From Plazaster borealis (taxonomy: Eukaryota > Echinodermata > Asteroidea > Forcipulatida > Labidiasteridae), in NCBI GenBank assembly GCA_021014325.1, contig CM037461.1, positions 2,195,501 to 2,259,500 on the forward strand: a stretch of DNA of 64,000 bases. The letters are read 5' to 3'. Made by a program: the position numbers and the translations under genes. Position 1 is the first letter of the stretch; every line of letters starts with the position of its first letter. Shown here in pieces: positions 46,801 through 58,800 of this stretch. The notes under the pieces were generated by a model. It was not told the DNA's origin and did not search any database. It saw only the letters and a list, made by a program, of their open reading frames with translations.

Positions 46801-49800
46801 AAAATTTGTGTAATTTCTATATTTTGTATTTTTTTCCTTGTTAAGCGCTTCAAGCCTCCTGTGTGAGACGTCTTATAAAAGCCGTGTATTATTATTATTA
46901 TTAATTGCCTCCTGTGCAGTCAAGCACGAAAACTAATCCAGTGAAACTGGCACCAAATGAAGCAGAAAGAGTGAATTTACAAGTACATATGAAAACATCT
47001 TATTTATATTGCTACACAATAAAACAATGGGCAATTTTAAAAGTGTATACAGTCGACTCCCGTTAATACGAGCTCGCATGTTACGAGGTTCCGGTTAATA
47101 CGAGGTTTTTTGCCGGTCCCGAACTGCCCCGTGCGTGTTTCAATGCATTTAAAAATGGATTATACGAGCACGGTAGTAGCGAGAACACGGATAATACAAG
47201 GTAATTTTGCGGTCCCCTGGGACAAAATGTATTGTTTTCAGACGTTTGTAGCGAGACCCGGAATAATTGTGTAAGAAACGCTTACCTTCATCAAGGTTGA
47301 GAAATGACATGAAGCCCTTAAACCCCGAATACAATAGAGGTGATAATTGCATGGTGCTCGTAGAGTGCCACCAGTCTATTCAACGGACTGGTTTACCCAA
47401 GCAGACAATAGAGGGCTTAAATCACGCGCGTGGCTCAAAACCACCAAAGGTTAGTCCCTGACAATCCTTCTTAATTTCAAACACATGCCGCTTATTTAAT
47501 AAATTCATGTCAGCAAACGCACTCGGCAGTATTTAGGGGGGTTTTAATTATTAATCCTTGCTCGTTTCATCCATGCAAAACTTCAAAAACATAACCGCTG
47601 TTCTAGGTTTTTTTTTAGTGGAGCCTTTTTTTCAATTAAAAGATTTTATTAATTCAAGAATAACAATTAAAAAGAAATTATTTTAAAAGACACGGATACG
47701 CACAGATTTTATTAATTCAATAATAACATTTAAAAAGAGAAATCACAACACATTATCTATATTGAAAAATGAAACAATATTAAAAAAGGAAACTGCAAAG
47801 TAACTGAAGCAAGTCCATGTGCAACGGAACTTCAGAAACATCTCGCTGGTGTCCCAAGCTTGACATGCTGTTATCATATACTTCATGTCGATCACCAACG
47901 AAAATGAACGTTCAGTGCATGCATCATGTTCATACCATGCGCTACGGTACAGAATCCGCTGTCGCTGACCGGCAAGTTGACATCTCTTTGCTATATTGTT
48001 ATCATAAATTGTACAAAATATTAAATTTCCATGATTAATCAATCAATAAAAGTCATTTAGTAATGATATTCTTGTGTACAGGATGCTCGTAATAGCTGTT
48101 CTAGTAAGCAAACAGCTCCGTGCAGGCTAGCACAAGTGTATATGCACATACACGTGTTGTGTGCATGCACAATGATGACGTTTGTATCTATATTTTTAAT
48201 AGCGCGCTGCGTTTAAGACGAGGTTCGGATAATACGAGGAAAATGGGCCAGTCCGGCGGACCTCGTTATAACGGGAGTCGACTGTAGGGTTTTTTTTACT
48301 CGCTCTGCATTGCGAATCAGATGCAAAAGTTCCTTGGAAAGCATGTTATTGTTGCACAGATGTTAGGGGAGGACAGTTTTATCATTTCTTTTTGGTAATG
48401 AAACCAAGGATGCCTCATAAGTGAACTTCATCACTGTAGCTTGCAAGCCCGAGGAAACCTGTAAACAAGGGTGCTTGCTATGTGAACCAGAAACACCGGG
48501 GTTAACCCCTTCTCTTCCATGATAAGTGTTCTGGGTTCTTTTATGCGCACCTTCAGTCTGATTCTAATTTCCATTCTGTTCATTGACCTTGTTAATGTCT
48601 GTTGGGCTATTTTTTACATTCACTCCTGAAAAAAGTGGCATTTTCCCAAGTCCGATTCTGCACAACCTCTAAGCTGCCTCATTTCCCTGTTCTGTCTTCT
48701 TCTTATTCTTCTTCCTCTTCTTTTCTTCACAGACCAACAATGGGAGGATCCGCCAGACAGTGACGTAGAGAAGGAGACAGAGTTGACGGAGGATGACCAA
48801 CCTGGCGTTGGTGTTCACACCATGTCTGCCAAGTTCCACTTTGTGGATTTAGCTGGCTCCGAGAGAGCCCATAAGACAGGAAATGCTGGAGAGAGATTCA
48901 AAGGTAGTGTTTTATGACTGTATAGGATTTGAGGCATTGCATGGTGGGTATCAATGTATATTTGGCTTTTGGTAACACCATGTGTATATCTACTTTGCTG
49001 TGTAGATTTTTGTTCTTTGATAACTTTGAGAACTTGTCTTGCTATATTCTACTGCCGCAGAGTAGATTTCGGAATTCGGGAGACTATTCTACTGCCGCAG
49101 AGTAGACTTTTCGGAATTCGGGAGACTACCAAGTTCGGAAAAGAACTGTCCTACTTCTTAACTACTACCTAGGCGGGAGGTAGGAAATCGGTCGGTTTTA
49201 TGACTGTTGTTAGAATATAAAATCTGCAACCCTTCAGTATAATGGTAACACACTATGCTAGGTGTTTTTTATCAGTGATAAACAAACATATGCATTGCCA
49301 AGGACCCTATCAGCACTGACCCCCGCAGTGGGGAGTTTGTTTACTTATAAATGCCTGGGGAAGACTTGGGAGGCAAAAGTGCAGTTTACAGCAGCCCAAA
49401 ACTTCTAATGGAGCAAAGCCGTCATGAAAATTGCTGGAAATATTGGAAAATTGTTTCCTTTCACAGAATCTGTGTACATTAACAGCGGCCTGCTCTCCTT
49501 GGGCAACGTCATCAGCGCTTTGAGCGATCCTAAGAGGAGAGGAGCCCACATCCCGTACAGAGACTCTAAGATCACTCGCATCCTCAAGGATTCCTTGGGA
49601 GGGAATGCCAAGACCTGTATGATCACTTGCATCAGTCCCTCGGCTGTCAGCTTTGACGAGACGCTGAATGCACTCAAGTATGCCAACAGGGTAAGCTTTA
49701 AGGGTTTGATATTGGAGGTGGGAGGATGTGAGAGGTGGCTGTAGTAAGCTAGGGTGTAGGGAGAAGGGTGGTGTTAAGACCTGCATGGTCATTTGCAACT

Positions 49801-52800
49801 GTCCATCGGCTGTCAGCGTTGACGAGATGCTGAATGCACTCTAGTATGCCAATAGGGTAAGCTTTAAGGGTTTGATATTGAAGATGGGAGGATTTGAGAG
49901 GTGGCTGTAGTAAGCTAGGGTGTGGGGAGAAGGGTGGTGTTAAGAAGACCTGCATGGTCATTTGCAACTGTCCATTGGCTGTCAGCGTTGACGAGATGCT
50001 GAATGCACTCTAGTATGCCAATAGGGTAAGCTTTAAGGGTTTGATATTGAAGATGGGAGGATTTGAGAGGTGGCTGTAGTAAGCTAGGGTGTGGGGAGAA
50101 GGGTGGTGTTAAGAAAACCTGCTTGATCACTTGCATCATTCCATCGACTGTCAGCGTTGATGAGACGCTGAATGTTTTTAAGTATGCCAACAGGGTAAGC
50201 TCTGAGGGTTTGATATGGGAGGTGGGAGGATTTGAGAGGTGGCTGTAGTAAGCTAGGGTGTAGGGAGAAGGGGAGTGTGAAGGCGACCTGCTTGAGCACC
50301 CTGCATCATTCCATCGACTGTCAGCGTTGATGAGACGCTGAATGTTTTTAAGTATGCCAATAGGGTAAGCTCTAAGGGTAGTGGTAGTGCACATAAAAGA
50401 GCCCATCTTATCGTGGAAGAGTAGGGGTTAACCTCTGTGTTTCTGGTTCACATAGCAAGCACCCTAGTTTACAGGTTTCCTCAGGCTTGCGAGCTACAGC
50501 GATTATGTTCACTTATGAGGCATCCTTGGTTTCATTACCAGAAATATATAACAATAATAATAATCATCATCATCCTCATCATCATGTTCTTGTATGTTTT
50601 TGTAATTGCCTGAAATTAATGGAATACAAGTAAAATACAAGTGACTACATGTACATACTTATTAAACAATACCTTCATAGTGAAATTAGGCTCCTCCAAT
50701 GCATTTAAGCAAGTCACTTAACCGTTATTGCTTCGTCCTTCAGATGGGACGTAAAGCCGTTCGTCTCGTGTTTTGTGTAGTGCACGTAAAAGAAACCTGT
50801 TAGACTAATCACTAACAGAAGGGGTTTGCCCCGTTGTTTCTGGCAGTGGCTGCTGAATTGTGCCGCAGCACCTTGTAAACCCTTATAAGGGGCTAATGAT
50901 AAATGGGTCTCATAATTCAAAAACCTGTCTGGAATTAAATAATGATAAGCACTTTAAGACGCCCGTAGATAAAAGACTAGTTATTATTATTAATATCTCA
51001 TCGCTGAATAATGAAATGTGCTTGTTTTTCCTTGCAGGCGCGTAACATCACCAATAAGCCCATCATCAACCGTGACGTTAACTCCTGCCGTATTGCGGCC
51101 ATGCAGACAGAGATCCAAGAACTGAGAGAGGAATTGCAGAGGCATCAGTCAGCATCAAATGTACAAGATGTAAGTCAAATAATAATTTTGTCCTTTGGGT
51201 TCCCAACCTCTTGTGGTCAAACCAGCCCCTCCCACCAAACCTTTATTTCATTTCATTTATTAATTCTGGTTGTGAAGCCAAGGACTCTCAGAAAAGCAAA
51301 CTTAATCACTAAACTAGCCAAGAACCCCATGGAGAGAGCAAAGAAGGAAGTTTCAGTTTTAGATGTGGGAGGAAAACCCCAGAGAAATACTCCAGGGAAA
51401 ACCCATGCTGTCAGGTAGGGACTGAAAACCCAATCCACATAGTGCCCCCGGTGGGATTTGAACCGGGGTCCCAGTGGTGGAAGTCGAGGAAAGATACCAC
51501 TACACCAACCTGACAGCCCAAAACTAATGTCACCCGCTTCATTGTTCATTCCTTGCTTTTTCTGTGTGCTTTCATCTCTTTCCAGTTGACTGCTTTTGTT
51601 AGACCAGTGTAATTGTTTATGTGTGTTGTGTTGACATTTAGCCTTTCAGAAAAACTCTGCTAGGGTCGAAACGTCAGGCCGGTGTTAACTGTCTTTTGCA
51701 TTTATACCATACATGTAGGTCTCTTTGGTTGGTAAGCAGTTTGCAACAGCTAATTTTAATTTGTAAAGCGCCATCTATCTACTATGACCAAACATATTCC
51801 GAGGAACTGGAAAAAAAGAAAATTAAAGAAAAGCATACATTACAAGATACTAAAATAATCAAAGTATACGTGGGATGTGATTAAAAGCAAATTAAAGAGA
51901 GATTTGCAAACTAACAAAAAACAAGTGGATAAACTTAATATATAGAGCCAGTCATGAGCAATGCAGAACAAATGTGCTTTCAGCTTTTGAGAGTGTCCAG
52001 AGATTCTGTAGCTCGGATTTTTAATGGCAAAGAGCTCCAGAGTTTGGAGGTGGACACTGAAAAAGCACAATCGGATGTCAGTTTCACATGTGGAAGGAAA
52101 AAAGCTTACCAGTGAAATAGTTCCCTCTAAGATGAAGACATATTCAAGAAAACTGTATCTGAAAACCTATTTAAAAAAACGCAACAGCTGATTTCGGGTG
52201 TTACAACCCAAATTAAGGACAATGTGTTTACATGCTGAAAATTGTGCATAGTTTTTAACTATTTTCTCCTGACTCACACAACAGATTAAACCCATATTTT
52301 CACATGTTTATTGTCATGTGTGCTTGATCACACAAAACATGTACACTGATTGCGACTATTTTGTCAGCTCTACCAATCCCGTATAATACCTTTAACTTGA
52401 ATTCATAAATACCTGGGACAGTTTATTCATTCTGATTGGTTGAGAGGACATCACGTGGCCATGTTTAAGTGTTTAAACACAGTTTGCCTTCCATTTTGGG
52501 AGTCAAACTGTACACAAGAATCATAGAGTTGATTCCCTTACGTCCCAAACTGGAAGGCGCACGCCTTATTCGAGTGCGTGCGCCGTTACACAAATGGGTC
52601 TAGAAATTGCGTGCAAAATCAGTGAGCTGCAAACAACCAAAGGGGCAAAACTGTCCTATTTGTTCTCAACTTTTTACAGATTTTTGTCTATATTTTCAAG
52701 GGGAAGATATTTATGAATGGGAATCAAAGTGTGCTGAATCGGTTTTAAACTAGTGGTTTAAACCAGCCGAGGCCTGGTTCTTGATAATTTCTCGGTAAAA

Positions 52801-55800
52801 TTATCAAGAACCAGGCCTTGGCGGGTTTAAACCACTAGTTTAAAACCTCTTCACCACACATTGATTCCCTTAGTGATCATTGTTTTCAAAGCTGATCTGT
52901 CTCTTTTTATACTGAACTGTTCTTTTTCTGCCAACAGAGAGGTGCAGACTCGCAGCGAGTTAAAGCTTTGGAAAGTAGTATAATAAGGTATAAGAAAATT
53001 GATAAATTGAACTCTGATGCACACCTCCTTAAATGTATGAATTTTTGCATACTTTATTCTTCGTTTGTTTGATTCTTTACAATGCTGTTTTCAACGGTTG
53101 TTTTGGTGGTTTTTTGCACATGCCAAACAGCTATAGGCCGTGGAAGTTTCATGGGCGAGATTTAACACAGTCTATTCCTGTGTGGTCTATTGTTCCCAGT
53201 CGTGCAGTCCGCATGATAATTATAATACTGAGTTCTTATGCAGCGCTTTTTCACAACCGATGGGCGTATCAAAGCGCTTAGTATTTTTTCCTGCTAAGAT
53301 ATGCGGAGCTACGTTTTTGAAGTATGATACCTATTCCTTTACAAAGCACAATGTAATGGTTTAAAAGGTGCTGTAGCAGGAACACCGGGGCGAACCCCTT
53401 CTCTTTACAATAAGTGCACTGGGTTCTTTCATATACGTGCATTACACAACACATTGGACCTACTGCCTTACGTCCCATCCAAAGGATGCAGCAATAATGG
53501 TTAAGTGTCTTGCTTAAGGACACAAGTGTCATGACCGGGACTCGAACCCACATTCTGCTTATCAGAAACACCAGAGCTTGAGTCCGTGATCAGAAACACC
53601 AGAGTTTGAGTCGGGTGTTCTTATCCGCTCGGCCACGCATAATCACGTTCACCATAATAGGTTTGATCTCTGAAGGACAAAGGAGAGACTGGCAGCTAGT
53701 CTATGAATAGCTCGGCCATGACACGCCAAAACTAAATGGGGCAAACCCATTCTCTTTACGATAAGTGCACTGGGTTCTTTTACGTGCATTACACAACACA
53801 CTGGACCTAACTTTCCATCCGAAGGATGCAGAAATAATGGTTAAGTGTCTTGCTTAAGGACACAAGTGTCACAACCGGGACTCGAACCCACACTCTGCTA
53901 GGCCCAATTTCATGGAGCTGCTTAAGCAGAAAATATTGCTTAACATTTGTCTGCTAAGCAGATATGAGCAGGATACCAGTCACAAATTGTACATGTGACA
54001 TGGTAGTTTGGCTGGTAACCTTAATCTGGTAAGCATAATCTTGTTGTGCTTAGCTACTTTTTGTGCTTAAGCAGCTCTATGAAATTGGACCCTGATCAGA
54101 AACACCAGAGCTTGAGTCCACGACATGCCCCGACACGCCACGCCACGCCAAAACTAAAAAGTTCTCTTTCTCATGTAGATACAAGACAAGCTCGGCCCAC
54201 TACCAAGTGTGCACAGAAGAAGCAGTGAAGATACTGAGCGACCTGCGAGACAGCGATAATTTGAGCGATGATGAACTGAAGGCCATCAGGGATTGGATGG
54301 ATCTAGCTGAGGAAGCCAGAGGAGCTAGAACTCCAACAGATGAGACGACTACGGGTCATGAGAGAGCAAGGATCACCCAGCTAGAGAAGCAGTTGAAGAA
54401 GGTGAGACCGTTCCTCATCTACTTTACTACTTATCTATTTACTTTTGTTGTCTTCAGTTAGCCTAGTGCTTTAATTCTTTGTATTTTGTAATGTCATTGT
54501 TCATATTGTCTGTCTTGTCCTCGTCTCTTGATTCGCTGTTTGTTTTTTTGTCTGTATATAGGCTGTTTTCTACAAGCCCCGGCTTACTCTAACAGCCTCA
54601 TGCTCTCGCTCCTCTCTTGTACATAGTCCATTCCTAGTTATTTATTTATTATTTGCTTGAACACTATATTAATTTTGTATACTTATATGCACTTTTGATT
54701 TTGTTACCTTTCTATGCACTGATATTCTTATATTGAATTATTTTCTAAAAAGAGTATGGAATAAACGTCATGTTGAATTGAATTGAATCTAGGAGTCCTC
54801 ATCTACTAGTTCTCGTGTCAGTGCAAAAAATCTCGCATTTACGTTACGAACGGGTTTAAAATGGTCAAAACGTCTACCATTCTTCATCTACACAATGTTG
54901 TGTTGGAGAAAAAAACCATGCAGTTACGTTACGATTGTGTTCAAAATTGTCAGAATATCGACCATTCTTCATCTACGAGTTGTTGTGTCAGAGCAAAAAA
55001 CCACGCAGTTACGTTATGAACATGTTTGAAATGGTCAAAAGTCAACCATTTCTCATCTACGAGTTGTTGTGTCAGTACAAAAACCTCGTATTTACATTAT
55101 GAATGTGTTTGAAATGGTCAAAACGTTGACCATTCATCATCTACGAGTTGTGTCAGTGCAGAAATCCTTGCATTTACGTTAAGAACTTGTTCGAAATGGT
55201 AAAAACGTTGACCATTCCTCATTTACGAGTTGTGTCAGTGCAGAAATCCTTGCATCCTCATCTACGAGTTGGTGTGTCAGTGCAAAAAATCTCGCCTTTT
55301 TGTACGAACGTGTTCGAATTGGTCAAAACCTCAACCATTCCTCATCTACGAGTTGTTGTGTCAGTGCAAAAACCTCGCATTAATGTTACGAACATGTTTG
55401 AAATGGTCAAAACATCAACCATTACTCATCTACGCAGTGTTGTGTCAGTGCAAAAATCTCGCATTTATGTTACGAACATGTTCAAAATTTTCAGAATATC
55501 GACCATTCCTCATCTACGAGTTGTTGTGTCGGTGCAAAAAACCTTGCATTTGCGTTATGAACAAGTTTGAAATGGTCAAAATGTCCACCTTTCTTCATCT
55601 ACAAGTTGTTGTGTCAGTGCAAAAAACCTCATATCTCCTAAAGTAGCATTTTCTTTATGAGCGTGTTTGAAATGGTCAAAATGTAGTATCTCGTGTAGAA
55701 TATCCCGGATGTACACACTAAACGAGTTCAGTCAAAAAATTGACAAATCAGAAGTGAGGAGTCTAACTTGGTGGCGGATCAAAATAATAATATTGAGTTC

Positions 55801-58800
55801 TTATATAAGATAAGATAAGATAAGATATTTTATTTGTCCGCATCATAAAAAATACAGAAGTTTGGCTTCCATTCCTCATCTACAAGTCCTTGTCTTTGAG
55901 TCGTTGTGTCAGTGCAAAAAACCTTGTATCTTCTAAAATAGCATTTAGGTTATGAGTGTTTTTTAAATGATCAAAACGTCGTATCTCGCTTAGAATATCG
56001 CTGATGTACACACAAAACAAGTACAAGTCAAGATAGGAACGTTTTTGCACAGAGCACTTTCGTGCAAGTTACAACGTTCTTGCAAAATCAAGATGTGATG
56101 TTTTTGTAAAATCGAGATGTAACGTTTTTGCTCCAACGTGACAAAGTATTTTCGTGCGAGTTACGACGTTTTTGCAAAATCCAGATGTGATGTTTTTGTA
56201 AAATCAAGATGAAACTTTTTTGCACCGACGCAACGAAGTTTCAAAACTATTTCAAATGGGATTAACCCGCCTACTCTCGGTAACAAATTTCCAGCAACGA
56301 CAATGTTGCAAAATCAAGATGTGATGTTTTTGTAAAATCAAGATGAAACTTTTTTGCATCGACGCAACGAAGTTTCAAAACTATTTCAAATGGGATTAAC
56401 TCGCCTACTCTTGGTAACAAATTTCCAGCAACGACGATGTTGCAAAATCAAGATGTGATGTTTTTGTAAAATCAAGATGAAACTTTTTTGCATCGACGCA
56501 ACGAAGTTTCAAAACTATTTCAAATGGGGTTAACCCGCCTACTCTTGGTAACAAATTTCCAGCAACGACAATGTTGCAAAATCAAGATGTGATGTTTTTG
56601 TAAAATCAAGATGAAACTTTTTTGCACCGACGCAACGAAGTTTCAAAACTATTTCAAATGGGATTAACCCGCCTACTCTTGGTAACAAATTTCCAGCGCG
56701 TTGATCGACCATTTGAAAGTTGAAAGTGTATTCTGTGTAGATGCATTCAAATGATGACCAAAACTTAAAACTCTCTAACACACGCTTTATTCTCTTTCCC
56801 GACAGGCTCTTGCGGATCTTGCCAGCGATGAGGAAATCTTCAGCACCAAAAACAAGGAGAACAATGACCTATTGGGAAGAATCAAACAGCTGGTGAGATT
56901 CCTAATTATAGGTGACATTTAAAACTCACTCCGCGGCAGTGAAGTTAATAACGAGAAGTCCCCCTGATCCACTAAGCAAAAGTAGTAGTCCTGGCCGATT
57001 TTCTACCTTCTGTCAGGTAGTAGTTAAAGGCACTGAACACTTTTGGAAATTGTCAAAGACCAGTGTTCTCACTTGGTGTATCCCAACATGTGCATAAAAT
57101 AACAAGCCTGTGAAAATTTGGGCTCAATTGGTCATCAAAGTTACAAGAAAATGATGAAAGAAAAAACACCCTTGTTGTACAAATTTGTGTGCTTTCAGAT
57201 AGGAATAAAAACTTCTTGCAAGAAGTTGTTATTATTTTAGTGAGAAATTACCTCTTTCTCAAAAACTACGTTACTTCAGAGGGAGTCGTTTCCTACAATG
57301 TTTTATACTATCAACAGCTCTACGTTGCTTGTTACCAAGTAAGTTTTTATGCTGATATTTGTTTTGAGTCATTACCAAACGTGTACGATACCTTCAATAA
57401 GCAGGACAGTTCTTTTCAGCGGCAGTAGAATAAATAGCAAGACAAGTTCTCAAAGAAGAAATCTACACAGCAAAGTAGATATATACACATGGTGTTACCT
57501 CAAACTGAACTGATCGCATTTTTGCAGTATTGCATCAATACTTGTATGGATAGAGATACAATCAAAGTTGCTTCTCCATTTCTTCGCAAACAGGAGGAGG
57601 AACACGAAGAAACTGTCAGGGAGCTTGAAGACGCGATGTCGCGTCTCCATCAACAGGAGCAAGATCTGATAGAACAGCAAACCCTCATACATGAACTACA
57701 AGAACAAAATAAGGTATAAGGATAAATGCCATGGTGACCCTGTGTTACATTGGTAACAGGTTTCAACTCGTGTTACATTGGTAACCGATTTTAACCCAAG
57801 TTACATTGATAATCTGTTTCAACTCACGTTACATTGAAAACCGGTTTCAACCCAAGTTACATTGGTAACAGGTTTTAACTCACTTTACATTGATAACCGG
57901 TTTCAACCCAAGTTACATTGATTAACGGTTTCAACTCACGTTCGATGATAATCGGTTTCAACCCAAGTTACATTGGTAACAGGTTTTAACTCACTTTACA
58001 TTGATAACCGGTTTCAACCCAAGTTACATTGGTAACAGGTTTTAACTCACTTTACATTGATAACCGGTTTCAACCCAAATTACATTGGTAACAGGTTTTA
58101 ACTCACTTTACATTGATAACCGGTTTCAACCCAAATTACATTGGTAACAGGTTTTAACTCACTTTACATTGATAACCGGTTTCAACCCAAGTTACAATGG
58201 TAACAGGTTTCATCTCACGCTACATTGATAACCGGTTTCAATCCAAGTTACAATGGTAACAGGTTTTAACTCACTTTACATTGATAACCGGTTTCAACCC
58301 AAATTACAATGGTAACAGGTTTCAACTCACGCTACATTGATAACCGGTTTCAATCCAAGTTACAATGATAACCGGTTTCAACCCAAATTACATTGATAAC
58401 CGGTTTCAACCCAACTTACATTGATAACCGGTTTCAACCCAAGTTACATTGATAACCGGTTTCAACCCAAGTTACATTGATAATTAGTTTCAACTAACGT
58501 TACAATGATAACAGGTTTCAACTCGTGTTACATTGATAACAGGTTTCAACTCGCATTTATTAGAGGTTTGTTCTCATTTCAGGCGGAGTATCGTTCAGCA
58601 TCACACAGCGTGGAGCTACCTTCAGCTAGAGGCATTAAGAGACCTATGTCAGTGCCTGCCCATCTATCTGGTCTGACCAGAGCCAAATCAGCGGCTGATG
58701 TAGACACCAAGCAAGGAGGAAGACCACAGTCCAGAAAGTTACATACTAGTCCACCGTTGGTAAGTTCAACCCCAAACACTTGGCTCCATGGCAAACCCTT

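Noticed and set aside
49310..50406. Minus-strand ORFs of 162-163 codons
   Set aside because: They are antisense to exon 8 and its tandem partial copies; the true coding strand is plus.
55148..55646. Two 140-codon plus-strand ORFs
   Set aside because: Periodic translation of the 84-bp repeat between kinesin exons 11 and 12.
57489..57593. Upstream extension of exon 13 ([14 protein letters not shown]...)
   Set aside because: The open frame continues upstream of the acceptor ttcgcaaacag, but the sequence is unlike coiled coil and exon phase fits the acceptor at 57593.
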